From Bacteroidota bacterium (GTDB lineage: Bacteria; Bacteroidota; Bacteroidia; Flavobacteriales; Flavobacteriaceae): a stretch of DNA of 6,512 nt. Location: assembly GCA_015767395.1 (NCBI GenBank), contig JADWMI010000135.1, positions 1-6,512 on the forward strand, given 5' to 3'. Shown piece after piece: positions 1-6,446 of the stretch (the stretch's first letter is position 1; each line of letters starts with the position of its first letter). The position numbers were made by a program, and so were the translations under genes. Below the pieces are notes generated by a model. The model was not told the origin of the DNA. It searched no databases and saw only the letters and a program-made list of their open reading frames with translations.

Positions 1-38
1 AAAAAAGGGTTAAACATTTAAATGTTTAACCCTTTTTT
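1..38. terminator. Perfect 38-bp palindrome, probable bidirectional rho-independent terminator
   Basis: The whole stretch equals its own reverse complement. It has an A6 run, an arm GGGTTAAACATTT, its exact complement, and a T6 run. Read on either strand it folds into a stem of about 11 pairs with a short TTAA loop, followed by six U. It begins 16 nt after the stop codon of the minus-strand helicase gene, the expected place for its terminator. The symmetry suggests it could also end a plus-strand transcript arriving from outside the window, but no such gene is visible. Confidence 0.85.
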
Positions 39-54
39 CTATAATGTAGCAAGT

Positions 55-1332
55 CTATCTAGGATTTTTACCATAAAACTTTCTCTTAGGTTTTTTAACA
101 CTTTCAGAATCTTTATGCCTGTGTTCTACTTTTCTGTTGCTCTTTTTACGTTGATTCTTTGTTGGTTTTTTAACCAAAGGCACCACCTCATTTTCATCTA
201 AAGGAAAAGGATGTTCCAGTATTACTGGAATTTGCTGATTGATTAATTTTTGAATATCTCTTAAATATTCCTTTTCTTCTTGATTACAAAAAGAAAGTGC
301 AATTCCACTCTTTTTTGCTCGTCCAGTACGTCCAATTCTATGCACATAGGTTTCTGGAATATTCGGTAAATCAAAATTGATAACCAGTGATAAATCAGAG
401 ATATCAATTCCTCTGGCGGCAATATCAGTAGCAATTAAAACATTTAACTCACCATCTTTAAAATGACCTAAAGCGCGTTGCCTAGCACCTTGAGATTTAT
501 TTCCGTGAATGGCAGCAGATTTAATATGTGATTTTGCTAACATACGCACAACCTTATCAGCACCATGTTTGGTTCTTGAAAATACCAAAACGGAAGCGTT
601 TGGGTTTTCTTCAATCAAATGAACCAATAATTTAGGTTTGTTAGGTTTACTAACAAAATAAATAGCTTGTTCAACTTTTTCGGCAGTTGCTTGTTTGGGC
701 TTAATGGTTACTTTTTCATATCTCCCCAATATTTTTCCCGACAATTCTATAATTGATGAAGGCATAGTTGCAGAAAAGAAAAGTGACTGGCGTTTAACAG
801 GTAATTTTGCAATAATTTTTTTAATATCATGTATAAAGCCCATGTCTAACATTTGATCGGCTTCATCCAATACAAAAAATTTAATATCGTTTAAAGATAT
901 ATAACCTTGTGAAATCAGATCTAATAAACGACCAGGGGTTGCAACCAAAATATCAACGCCTCTTCTTAAAGCATCCGTTTGACCACCTTGTTTTACACCA
1001 CCAAAAATTACAGTGTTTTTTATGTTGGTATATTTAGCGTAGCCATTAATATTGTCATTAATTTGAATGGCCAATTCGCGCGTAGGGGTTACGATAAGTG
1101 TTTTAATTTTACGTTTACCTTTTAGCTCTTGTATACCATTGTATAAATGTTGAATAATTGGAATTGTAAAAGCAGCTGTTTTTCCTGTTCCTGTTTGCGC
1201 ACAACCAAGCAAATCTTTTCTTTCTAATAAAATGGGAATAGATCTTTCTTGTATGGGTGTTGGATGTGTGTATCCTGCTTCTTCGAGCGATTTTAAAATA
1301 GGCTCAATAATTCCTAATTCTTTGAATGTCAT
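55..1332 (-). CDS. DEAD-box ATP-dependent RNA helicase, RhlE-like
   Basis: A 425-residue ATP-dependent RNA helicase, acting in the cytoplasm on RNA structure, for example in ribosome assembly, RNA decay or cold adaptation. All superfamily 2 DEAD-box motifs are visible in order: Q motif (F3 and PTPIQ 24-28), Walker A AQTGTGKT (45-52), PTRELA (83-88), TPGR (132-135), DEAD (156-159), SAT (187-189), LVFSRTK (249-255), [10 protein letters not shown] (301-310) and HRIGRTGR (331-338). A Lys/Arg-rich tail (about 388-425) probably adds nonspecific RNA binding. The frame is open 22 codons further upstream to 1398, but the start at MTFKELG matches the usual RhlE N-terminus and a -7 promoter match (1351-1358) lies inside the extension. 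The gene stands alone, divergent from the HAD phosphatase. The family call is firm; the RhlE subfamily is inferred from motif wording, compact size and basic tail. Confidence 0.95.
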   Translation of the reverse strand: MTFKELGIIEPILKSLEEAGYTHPTPIQERSIPILLERKDLLGCAQTGTGKTAAFTIPIIQHLYNGIQELKGKRKIKTLIVTPTRELAIQINDNINGYAKYTNIKNTVIFGGVKQGGQTDALRRGVDILVATPGRLLDLISQGYISLNDIKFFVLDEADQMLDMGFIHDIKKIIAKLPVKRQSLFFSATMPSSIIELSGKILGRYEKVTIKPKQATAEKVEQAIYFVSKPNKPKLLVHLIEENPNASVLVFSRTKHGADKVVRMLAKSHIKSAAIHGNKSQGARQRALGHFKDGELNVLIATDIAARGIDISDLSLVINFDLPNIPETYVHRIGRTGRAKKSGIALSFCNQEEKEYLRDIQKLINQQIPVILEHPFPLDENEVVPLVKKPTKNQRKKSNRKVEHRHKDSESVKKPKRKFYGKNPR

Positions 1333-1350
1333 ATAATTTAAATAAGGCGG

Positions 1351-1358
1351 CAAAGGTA
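1351..1358 (-). promoter_or_regulatory. Probable -7 promoter element of the helicase gene (TACCTTTG)
   Basis: TACCTTTG on the minus strand is an exact match to the Bacteroidota -7 consensus TAnnTTTG. It lies 18 nt before the chosen ATG and would give a leader of roughly 14 nt. No good TTG -33 element is found at normal spacing; the nearest, in TTTTTTGC, is 29 nt upstream. The position is the main argument against the longer helicase start. Confidence 0.5.
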
Positions 1359-1380
1359 GGGGATTAGATTGGATAAACAG

Positions 1381-1394
1381 TTTTTTGCAAAAAA
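1381..1394. repeat. 14-bp perfect palindrome TTTTTTGCAAAAAA in the divergent intergenic region
   Basis: A self-complementary T6-GC-A6 block lies between the divergent helicase and HAD genes, about 22 bp upstream of the helicase -7 match. Symmetric A/T tracts can be a dimeric regulator site or a bent or flexible DNA element. In AT-rich DNA such a palindrome can also arise by chance, and no bound protein can be named. Confidence 0.3.
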
Positions 1395-1452
1395 TCAACC
1401 AAAACGCCTGTTTAATTTACATCGATATAGTAGATATGATACTAATATTAAG

Positions 1453-1480
1453 TTGGTTACAAATGGTTTTCCTATTTTTG
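1453..1480 (+). promoter_or_regulatory. Probable promoter of the HAD phosphatase gene (TTG - 17 nt - TATTTTTG)
   Basis: TTG at 1453-1455 and TATTTTTG at 1473-1480 match the Bacteroidota -33 and -7 elements (TAnnTTTG) with a 17-nt spacer. The -7 box ends 22 nt before the ATG, giving an expected leader of roughly 18 nt. An AAAAGG stretch (1493-1498) sits 4 nt before the ATG and could serve as a weak ribosome-binding site. Confidence 0.6.
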
Positions 1481-1502
1481 CCAACTTATTAGAAAAGGCA
1501 AT

Positions 1503-2309
1503 ATGAGTTATCAATTAATTTGTTCCGATATTGACGGTACACTTTTAAATAAAGATCGAGAATTATCAAAAGCAACTATTGAGCAGATTCAACGTGTTTC
1601 GCCAATTCCAATGGTATTAATTTCGTCGAGAATGCCAAAAGCATTGCGACATTTACAGCAGGAGTTTGGAAATGTTTCTGCACCACTAATTGCGTATAAT
1701 GGCGGTTTGGTTTTAGATCAAAACAGGGTATTGCATTCTACTTTTATTAAAAATGAAGTATTGGCCGAAATTATCAACCAATGTTCAACTACCAGCATAC
1801 ATTTAAGTTTATATCATGCAGATGAGTGGTATGTTCCAGCAATGGATTATTGGGCGAAACGTGAAGAAAACAACACAAAAGTTACACCAACTGTAAAACC
1901 TTCTGTTGAAGTGTTGTCAAACTGGATAAATGAAGAAAAAGGAGCGCACAAAATTATGTGTATGGGTGACGCTGATGAAATTGACGATTTGTACAAATCT
2001 TTGGAGGCTACTTTTTCAGATGAAATAATGTTGTATCGTTCAAAAGACACTTATATAGAAATATCTCATAAAGATATTTCAAAAAAAACAGCTATTGAAG
2101 TATTGTTGAAGCATCATTTTACCGATATTTCAATGGATAAAGTAATTGCTTTTGGTGATAATTACAATGATATTGAGATGCTAAAAGCTGTTGGTTTTGG
2201 CGTTGCAGTTGGAAATGCAAATTATGAAGTATTGAAAGTCGCTGATGCTGTTACAGATACCAATAAAAATGATGGCGTTGCCAAAGCTATAAAAGAATTT
2301 GTTATATAG
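1503..2309 (+). CDS. Cof-type HAD-IIB family hydrolase (sugar-phosphate or small phosphate-ester phosphatase)
   Basis: A 268-residue cytoplasmic phosphatase of the haloacid dehalogenase superfamily, subclass IIB (Cof/YidA-like). These enzymes are Mg2+-dependent and usually act on sugar phosphates, flavin or nucleotide-type phosphate esters; the exact substrate cannot be read from sequence. Visible motifs: motif I DIDGTLL (9-15), with D9 as nucleophile and D11 as acid/base; motif II at S41 in VLISSR; motif III lysine K194 (K195 is adjacent); motif IV GDNYNDIEML (218-227) with D219 and D223 for Mg2+. The C2B cap lies between, about residues 80-190, preceded by the subclass hallmark YNGG (65-68). 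Length and order are normal for the family. The gene is monocistronic, divergent from the helicase and convergent with the DUF3037 gene. Confidence in family is high; no gene symbol is justified. Confidence 0.93.
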   Translation: MSYQLICSDIDGTLLNKDRELSKATIEQIQRVSPIPMVLISSRMPKALRHLQQEFGNVSAPLIAYNGGLVLDQNRVLHSTFIKNEVLAEIINQCSTTSIHLSLYHADEWYVPAMDYWAKREENNTKVTPTVKPSVEVLSNWINEEKGAHKIMCMGDADEIDDLYKSLEATFSDEIMLYRSKDTYIEISHKDISKKTAIEVLLKHHFTDISMDKVIAFGDNYNDIEMLKAVGFGVAVGNANYEVLKVADAVTDTNKNDGVAKAIKEFVI

Positions 2310-2316
2310 GTTTCTA

Positions 2317-2342
2317 TTGAAAAATTAGGTGATTTTAGTCAA
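2317..2342. terminator. Weak AT-rich hairpin between convergent genes
   Basis: TTGAAAAAT pairs with ATTTT-AG-TCAA across a 6-nt loop (TAGGTG), giving 9 pairs with a 2-nt bulge. It lies in the 43-bp gap between the convergent HAD and DUF3037 genes, where a shared terminator would be expected. The stem has only two G-C pairs and no long T run, so this is tentative. Confidence 0.25.
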
Positions 2343-2352
2343 CAAATAATCT

Positions 2353-2736
2353 TTATAACACGTTTTCTTCAAATATCTCGTCCAACTCTTTTTGTGGATC
2401 ATAGCATAAACCACTGTGTGTTGGTGAACTTTGAATAATAGTGCTTCTTGAGGCGGCTAACCACCGAAATCGATCAGATAATTCTAGTTTTCCAATAGCA
2501 CCTCCAAAAGGTTCCCCTTTGCAAATTAATTCCCATGATTTTAAATAATCGTTTAGTAAGTCTAAATCTACTTCACAAGTAAAGGTTGCTAGCTTTTTAG
2601 GGTCGATTAGATATTTTACACCAAGAAATTTTTTGCGTTTAGAAAAAAGAATCACACCCACATTAAAAAATTCTTCGCGTTCAACTTTTGGCACAAGTCT
2701 AATAATAGCATATTCAAATGTAACTCTATCTTGCAT
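2353..2736 (-). CDS. DUF3037 family protein
   Basis: A 127-residue soluble protein of the DUF3037 family, whose function is unknown. Family signatures are clear: an N-terminal YAIIRLVP..EREEFFNVGVIL block (about 9-30) and a C-terminal RFRWLAASRSTIIQSSPTHSGL block (89-110) followed by a DP and acidic tail. Length is close to what is usual for the family. No signal peptide or membrane segment is present. Its ATG lies inside the end of the upstream HipA-like gene (11-bp overlap), so the two are almost certainly cotranscribed and translationally coupled. DUF3037 proteins are repeatedly found next to HipA-like kinases, so a joint role is likely, for instance as a partner, modulator or substrate of the kinase. 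That role is inference. Confidence 0.88.
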   Translation of the reverse strand: MQDRVTFEYAIIRLVPKVEREEFFNVGVILFSKRKKFLGVKYLIDPKKLATFTCEVDLDLLNDYLKSWELICKGEPFGGAIGKLELSDRFRWLAASRSTIIQSSPTHSGLCYDPQKELDEIFEENVL

Positions 2737-3508
2737 CTTCAGCTTCTTTAACTAATTTATCAATCATAGAAAGTTTCACATTTATGTATTCAATATATGC
2801 GGCTCTCATTTCGTTAGGTGCTAAAGTATCTGAATCATCTAACAACCAGTCTTCAGGAATTGTTGCTATAATAGCAGCAATTTTATCCTCTTCAATTAAA
2901 CTAAGCATTTTTTTAGCTGCTTTTTTTAACTGAGTTGCTTGTGGTAAAAGCACATGATCTTTTATAAGAGGAAATGTTCTGGTAAGGTGATTTTGCCAAG
3001 TTCCCCAATTATGATGAAAATAAAAACTTGCCCCATTATCTATAACCCACAATTCATTATTCCAACTTAATAAATTGGTGTTTTTAACAGTACGGTCTAT
3101 ATTGCTAATTAAACTATCTAACAATACAATCATAGAGGCAGTTTCAGTATCTATTTTTGAAACCAATGGATCAAAAGTAATGGCGCTTGATAAATAATGC
3201 AACCCCAGATTAAGACCGACACTAAATTTAAGTAAGTCTTGAATTTCTTCATCAGGTTCTGTTTTGCTAAAAGAATCATCTAAATTCATAAATACCAATT
3301 CAGGAATTTTTAAACCAAGTGTACGAGCCAATTCTCCACCAATAAATTCTGCAATAAGGGCTTTTTTCCCTTGTCCAGCACCTCTAAATTTTAAAACATA
3401 TAGAAAATCATCGTCTGCCTTAACAATAGCAGGAAGAGAACCACCTTCGCGTAAAGGCTTTATGTATTGAACAACATTAACCGTTCTTATATCAATTTTA
3501 GTATTCAT
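2726..3508 (-). CDS. HipA-like kinase-fold protein (HipA_2 type), partner of DUF3037
   Basis: A 260-residue protein with a reduced HipA-like Ser/Thr kinase fold. The N-lobe has GGSLP (22-26) in the nucleotide-loop position, a candidate ATP lysine K40 in YVLKF, and helix residues AEFIGGELAR (53-62). The C-lobe has the catalytic-loop pattern SNIDRTVKNTN (135-145), with D138 as probable catalytic base and N143 as probable metal ligand, then WVIDNG (154-159) with D157 in the DFG-like Mg2+ position. It lacks the ~100-residue N-terminal subdomain of full HipA toxins (E. coli HipA is 440 aa) and no HipB-like helix-turn-helix gene is adjacent. E. coli HipA phosphorylates glutamyl-tRNA synthetase; the target here is unknown. 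First gene of a two-gene operon with DUF3037. My recollection is that relatives have sometimes been mislabelled as class I/II aminotransferases; nothing here supports a PLP enzyme. Confidence 0.82.
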   Translation of the reverse strand: MNTKIDIRTVNVVQYIKPLREGGSLPAIVKADDDFLYVLKFRGAGQGKKALIAEFIGGELARTLGLKIPELVFMNLDDSFSKTEPDEEIQDLLKFSVGLNLGLHYLSSAITFDPLVSKIDTETASMIVLLDSLISNIDRTVKNTNLLSWNNELWVIDNGASFYFHHNWGTWQNHLTRTFPLIKDHVLLPQATQLKKAAKKMLSLIEEDKIAAIIATIPEDWLLDDSDTLAPNEMRAAYIEYINVKLSMIDKLVKEAEDAR

Positions 3509-3590
3509 TGAGCTGCTAAATTATGGAATTGCATTGAATGTAAACTAGCAAGAATTTCTGACTATTATCATTAGTTTCAACATACAAAAT

Positions 3591-3598
3591 CAAATATA
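3591..3598 (-). promoter_or_regulatory. Candidate -7 element for the HipA-like/DUF3037 operon (TATATTTG)
   Basis: TATATTTG on the minus strand matches TAnnTTTG and lies 82 nt before the HipA-like ATG in the very AT-rich 135-bp gap after the dehydrogenase stop. No TTG is seen at -33 spacing. A second, one-mismatch candidate, TAATTTAG, lies closer at 3516-3523. No strong terminator for the upstream dehydrogenase gene is visible in this gap, so read-through into the operon is possible. Confidence 0.25.
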
Positions 3599-3643
3599 AA
3601 AAATATTTATACTATAAAATAAATTAATAAACAGAAGTTTCTA

Positions 3644-5206
3644 TTAACTATTTAAAACCTTAATAGCAGCTTCAGCGCAACGTTCACCATCCATGGCCGC
3701 AGAAACAATCCCTCCGGCATAACCACCACCTTCTCCACAAGGAAATAAACCTTGTAGTTGAGGATGTTCTAATTGTTCGTTTCTTGGAATATTTACCGGC
3801 GATGAGGTTCTAGATTCCACCCCAATAACATTGGCTTCAGCAGTATAAAAACCATGCATTTTTCTACCAAAAGCTTCAAAACCTTTGCGCAATCTTCCAC
3901 CAATTTGTTTTGGTAAAATAGAGTGTAGTGAGGCAGATTTTAATCCTGGTTGGTAAGAGGTTGGATTTAGGGAATTCGATAAATTTCCTTCTACAAAATC
4001 TGTTAATCTTTGTGCAGGTGCGGCTTGTGTTTTTCCACCTGCAACCCAAGCTAATTTTTCTAAATCCTTTTGAAATTCCAATCCTTTTAATACGCCAAAC
4101 TGTTCGTATTTACGCAAGTCTTTTTCAGCATTAATTTCAACCACAATTCCAGAATTGGCGAATAAATTATTTCTTTTTGAAGGCGACATACCATTTACCA
4201 CTATTTCTCCATTTGCAGTTGCTGCCGGTACAATAAATCCGCCAGGACACATACAAAATGAATAGACACCTCTGTCTTGTACTTGATGCACCAAACTGTA
4301 AGACGCTGCAGGTAATAGTTCGTCACGTTTTCCCCTACAATGGTATTGAATTGAATCAATAATTTCTTGTGGATGCTCTACGCGAACGCCCATAGCAAAC
4401 GATTTGGATTTTAATGAAATATTTTTACGATGTAATAAATAATAAATATCTCTTGCTGAATGCCCAGTTGCTAAAATTACTGCATTGACAGGCATTTCAA
4501 TATCGTTTTTAAGTTGAATAGCTCTTAATTTATTGTCCTTAATAATGAAATCGGTTACACGGCTTTCAAAATGAATTTCACCTCCGTATTTCAATATGGT
4601 TTCCCTAATATTTGTTACCACTTTAGGTAATTTATTAGTCCCAATATGTGGATGGGCATCTACCAAAATTTGATCTGTAGCTCCGTGATATACCAAGTTT
4701 TCAAAAATGCGTCGAACATCACCACGTTTTAAACTTCGGGTGTATAATTTTCCGTCAGAATAGGTTCCTGCGCCACCTTCACCAAAGCAATAATTGGAAT
4801 CTTCATCAACCAAATGAAACTGATTGATAGCTCGTAAATCACGTCGTCTGTCCTGTACATTTTTTCCGCGTTCCAATACAATTGGTTTGAAACCTAGCTC
4901 AATACAGCGTAAAGCTGCGTACATTCCTGCAGGGCCAAAACCAATAATGTGAATTTCTTTTTCCTTTGACACATCTTTGTAATCGAATATATAATCTGGG
5001 TTTTCTGGAATATTTTCCTGAATATAAACAGCCAATTTATAGTTGAAATAGATGGTTGATTTTCTAGCGTCAATCGATTTTCGAAGTACTTTTATGGCAG
5101 TTATTTCTTTTTCATCAATTCTCAAAATGCGCGCAGCCTTTCTTTCCAAAAATCCAGCTATTTTCTCTTCTTTAAGTTGTACTCGAATTTGAATTTCTTT
5201 TACCAT
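3644..5206 (-). CDS. NAD(P)/FAD-dependent oxidoreductase (COG2509-type FAD-dependent dehydrogenase)
   Basis: A 520-residue cytoplasmic flavoprotein. Residues 1-80 form a small N-terminal domain typical of this family. The FAD-binding Rossmann unit follows: IIGFGPAG (87-94) and the ribose-binding acidic residue E112 in VLERG. Next come the family block FGEGGAGTYSDGKL (141-154), the second nucleotide-contact motif ILATGHSARD (244-253), a CMCPGGFIVPA block (318-328), and the C-terminal FAD motif CGEGGGYAGGIVSAAMDG (490-507). Physiological substrate and electron partner are not known for the family, so no symbol is given. The start is supported by a -7 promoter match only 5 nt upstream and by the typical MVKEIQIRV opening. 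A 12-bp sequence occurs at codons 2-6 and again at codons 82-86; a truncated copy of this gene's 5' end lies upstream of pldA. Length and motifs indicate an intact gene. Confidence 0.92.
   Translation of the reverse strand: MVKEIQIRVQLKEEKIAGFLERKAARILRIDEKEITAIKVLRKSIDARKSTIYFNYKLAVYIQENIPENPDYIFDYKDVSKEKEIHIIGFGPAGMYAALRCIELGFKPIVLERGKNVQDRRRDLRAINQFHLVDEDSNYCFGEGGAGTYSDGKLYTRSLKRGDVRRIFENLVYHGATDQILVDAHPHIGTNKLPKVVTNIRETILKYGGEIHFESRVTDFIIKDNKLRAIQLKNDIEMPVNAVILATGHSARDIYYLLHRKNISLKSKSFAMGVRVEHPQEIIDSIQYHCRGKRDELLPAASYSLVHQVQDRGVYSFCMCPGGFIVPAATANGEIVVNGMSPSKRNNLFANSGIVVEINAEKDLRKYEQFGVLKGLEFQKDLEKLAWVAGGKTQAAPAQRLTDFVEGNLSNSLNPTSYQPGLKSASLHSILPKQIGGRLRKGFEAFGRKMHGFYTAEANVIGVESRTSSPVNIPRNEQLEHPQLQGLFPCGEGGGYAGGIVSAAMDGERCAEAAIKVLNS
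4950..4961 (-). repeat. Internal copy of 12-bp direct repeat (AAAAGAAATTCA) in the dehydrogenase gene
   Basis: AAAAGAAATTCA on the minus strand, encoding part of KEKEIHI just before the Rossmann motif, is identical to 5190-5201 at the start of the same gene. The copies are 240 bp apart, exactly 80 codons. The chimeric relic at 6210-6446 has one copy (6430-6441) with the start-codon context on one side and the internal-copy context on the other. Confidence 0.85.
5190..5201 (-). repeat. Start-proximal copy of 12-bp direct repeat (AAAAGAAATTCA)
   Basis: Lies at codons 2-6 of the dehydrogenase gene (MVKEIQI). It pairs with the identical copy at 4950-4961 in the same frame, so recombination between them removes exactly 80 codons and keeps the frame. 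Confidence 0.85.
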
Positions 5207-5211
5207 ATTGG

Positions 5212-5219
5212 CAAAATTA
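5212..5219 (-). promoter_or_regulatory. Probable -7 element of the dehydrogenase gene (TAATTTTG), near-leaderless
   Basis: TAATTTTG on the minus strand is an exact TAnnTTTG match. Only 5 nt (CCAAT) separate it from the ATG, so transcription would begin at or within a base or two of the start codon. TTT rather than TTG is found 17 nt upstream. The same element and spacing recur in the duplicated copy at 6452-6459. Confidence 0.5.
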
Positions 5220-5305
5220 ATGAAATTTAGGCGATTAAACTATTGCAGAGTTTTATGCTGTGGCTTTTTTAAATACAAGGAGTACGAATGGAATAATTAC
5301 ATAAA

Positions 5306-6205
5306 TTACATCCAGTTAACCAGTGATAATCCAATGCCTATTGTAGTTTGTTTATGGTTGTAATCAATCAAGCTTTCTCCATATCCAGTAAAAAATTGAG
5401 TATAAATTTTTAAATTATTATAGATTCCAACGGCATAATCTAACTGGATACTTCCGCGGTTATTATCACCACCATTTAAGGAGTGCCTTCCTCTAAAACT
5501 TATTTGGTGTTTTTTGTATTTGTGAGCAACTAATAATTCAGCTCTTCCTACATAATTTTGAATTTCTGGATTATTATCTTCTTCAAAATCTTCTGAAATA
5601 CGAATCCAAGGTTTAAAAATAACAGACCATCCTTTGGCTTCTAAACCCACATGGAAAATAACACGATTCCAACTTCTTGAAAGTGGATTTGATCTTCCGT
5701 TGCTTTGATGTGTTAAACTGATACCTGTATAAACGCCTTGCAAGCCTAATAAGTTATATTTTGTAGGTAAAATAAATAAAGCTTCAGGTTCGTAGTTGGT
5801 TTCTCTAAAGGGGCGAGATTGCGCTGCGTTATATACTTGCCAACGTGAAGATTGTGTATAAGCCAACCAGAGATCTCCACCTGTTTTTTCTCCAAGGATA
5901 TTTTGTAAAACTTTTGTTTTAAAGCTTAGTTGAAATTTTAGTTCAACTTGGTTAAGTTCTATAGGAACAGGTACTGTATTCTCTGGGTTTTCGCTTGAAG
6001 GTTGTTCATTTATATTGTTAGTGTAATTTGCAAATAAAATATAAACGGGTTTATAAGGTTCAAATTTAAACAGTTGTTTTTTACCGCTTGGTTCTGCTAA
6101 ATCCCATCGTTCAGAAAGAGAAACTGTTTCCATCTCAAATTCATTTTGGGAATGAGAAAAGTACACGATTCCAAAAAGAAAAAGGAGAGATAATTTTATA
6201 TTCAT
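5306..6205 (-). CDS. pldA: Outer-membrane phospholipase A (OMPLA)
   Basis: A 299-residue outer-membrane beta-barrel lipase that hydrolyses acyl chains from phospholipids misplaced in the outer leaflet, active as a Ca2+-dependent dimer in E. coli. Residues 1-20 are a Sec signal peptide (K4, hydrophobic 5-16, ending SHSQ). The family block LTHQSNGRSNPLSRSWNR (164-181) carries the catalytic triad H166, S168 and N180, with the spacing of E. coli H142/S144/N156. R171 and S176 match the Ca2+-site residues R147 and S152, and S130 in SRPFRETNYEPE matches S106. The C-terminal GYGESLIDYN (274-283) is also characteristic. The chain ends VNWM rather than in Phe, slightly unusual for a terminal barrel strand. 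An acidic, Asn-rich stretch (about 62-78) precedes the first clear strand region. The ATG lies 4 nt after the stop of the upstream chimeric relic, with no clear promoter of its own between. Confidence 0.95.
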   Translation of the reverse strand: MNIKLSLLFLFGIVYFSHSQNEFEMETVSLSERWDLAEPSGKKQLFKFEPYKPVYILFANYTNNINEQPSSENPENTVPVPIELNQVELKFQLSFKTKVLQNILGEKTGGDLWLAYTQSSRWQVYNAAQSRPFRETNYEPEALFILPTKYNLLGLQGVYTGISLTHQSNGRSNPLSRSWNRVIFHVGLEAKGWSVIFKPWIRISEDFEEDNNPEIQNYVGRAELLVAHKYKKHQISFRGRHSLNGGDNNRGSIQLDYAVGIYNNLKIYTQFFTGYGESLIDYNHKQTTIGIGLSLVNWM

Positions 6206-6209
6206 AGGA

Positions 6210-6446
6210 TTATTTTTTTAAACTAAAATGACCTTTCTTTTCTCTAGAAATTCCGTTTTTATCAATCAATTGTTTAGTAAGCCAGTAATTATCAGCAGGT
6301 AAATATTCGCTATTTAAGGTTCCATCCCAACCTCTAGAATTAGGGTTTATTTTAGTAATTAAATTCTCTAAACGGGCAAAAACACATCTTAGCGTATCGT
6401 ACATCCCAATAGGGCCAAAATCTAAGATGTGAATTTCTTTTACCAT
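6210..6446 (-). pseudogene. Chimeric relic: truncated dehydrogenase 5' end fused to a T9SS type B sorting-domain fragment
   Basis: A 78-codon open frame built from two unrelated pieces. Codons 1-21 (MVKEIHILDFGPIGMYDTLRC) match the dehydrogenase start (MVKEI) joined to its residues 83-101 (KEIHIIGFGPAGMYAALRC), 14 of 19 residues identical by my count. The first glycine of the Rossmann loop is replaced by D9, so no dinucleotide site survives. Codons 22-78 resemble the end of a gliding-motility-associated (type B) T9SS C-terminal domain: VFARLENLITKI, then GWDGTLNSEYLP (39-50), DNYW (52-55) and a terminal KGHFSLKK (71-78). Without a signal peptide and cargo, the sorting signal cannot work as such. 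The frame starts at 6446 next to a copied promoter; an in-frame ATG at 6464 lies upstream of that promoter box and is unlikely. It stops 4 nt before pldA and is probably a noncoding leader or short leader peptide now. A newly formed small protein cannot be excluded. Confidence 0.78.

Larger units (their letters stand above)
5190..5244 (-). repeat. Direct repeat copy A: promoter and 5' end of the dehydrogenase gene
   Basis: This 55-bp block matches 6430-6484 in the same orientation with four mismatches by my count (positions 5208, 5222, 5231 and 5232). It covers the first codons, the start codon, the -7 element and about 25 bp further upstream. Weaker similarity (a T-rich tract then AAATA) may continue to about 5275. 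The two copies are 1240 bp apart and bracket pldA. Confidence 0.9.

Noticed and set aside
1847..2050. Minus-strand open frame inside the HAD phosphatase gene
   Set aside because: It is antisense to a well-supported gene, has a low-complexity Ser-rich translation, no family motif and no promoter match.
3264..3470. Plus-strand open frame inside the HipA-like gene
   Set aside because: Antisense shadow of a coding region with clear kinase-fold motifs; the translation resembles no family.
2353..3508. Classical HipBA toxin-antitoxin locus
   Set aside because: There is no helix-turn-helix HipB gene, and the kinase-like protein is much shorter than HipA and lacks its N-terminal subdomain. Only the fold resemblance is supported.
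3592..3608. AAATAT/ATATTT hairpin downstream of the dehydrogenase gene as a terminator
   Set aside because: It is an A/T-only stem of six pairs in AT-rich DNA, unlikely to be stable, and it overlaps the candidate -7 box of the HipA-like operon.
3928..4134. Plus-strand open frame inside the dehydrogenase gene
   Set aside because: Antisense shadow; its hydrophobic look comes from the complementary codons of the real gene.
5243..5270. Possible plus-strand terminator hairpin with a T6 run between the dehydrogenase and pldA genes
   Set aside because: The stem depends on three G-U pairs and only three Watson-Crick pairs, and no plus-strand gene precedes it.
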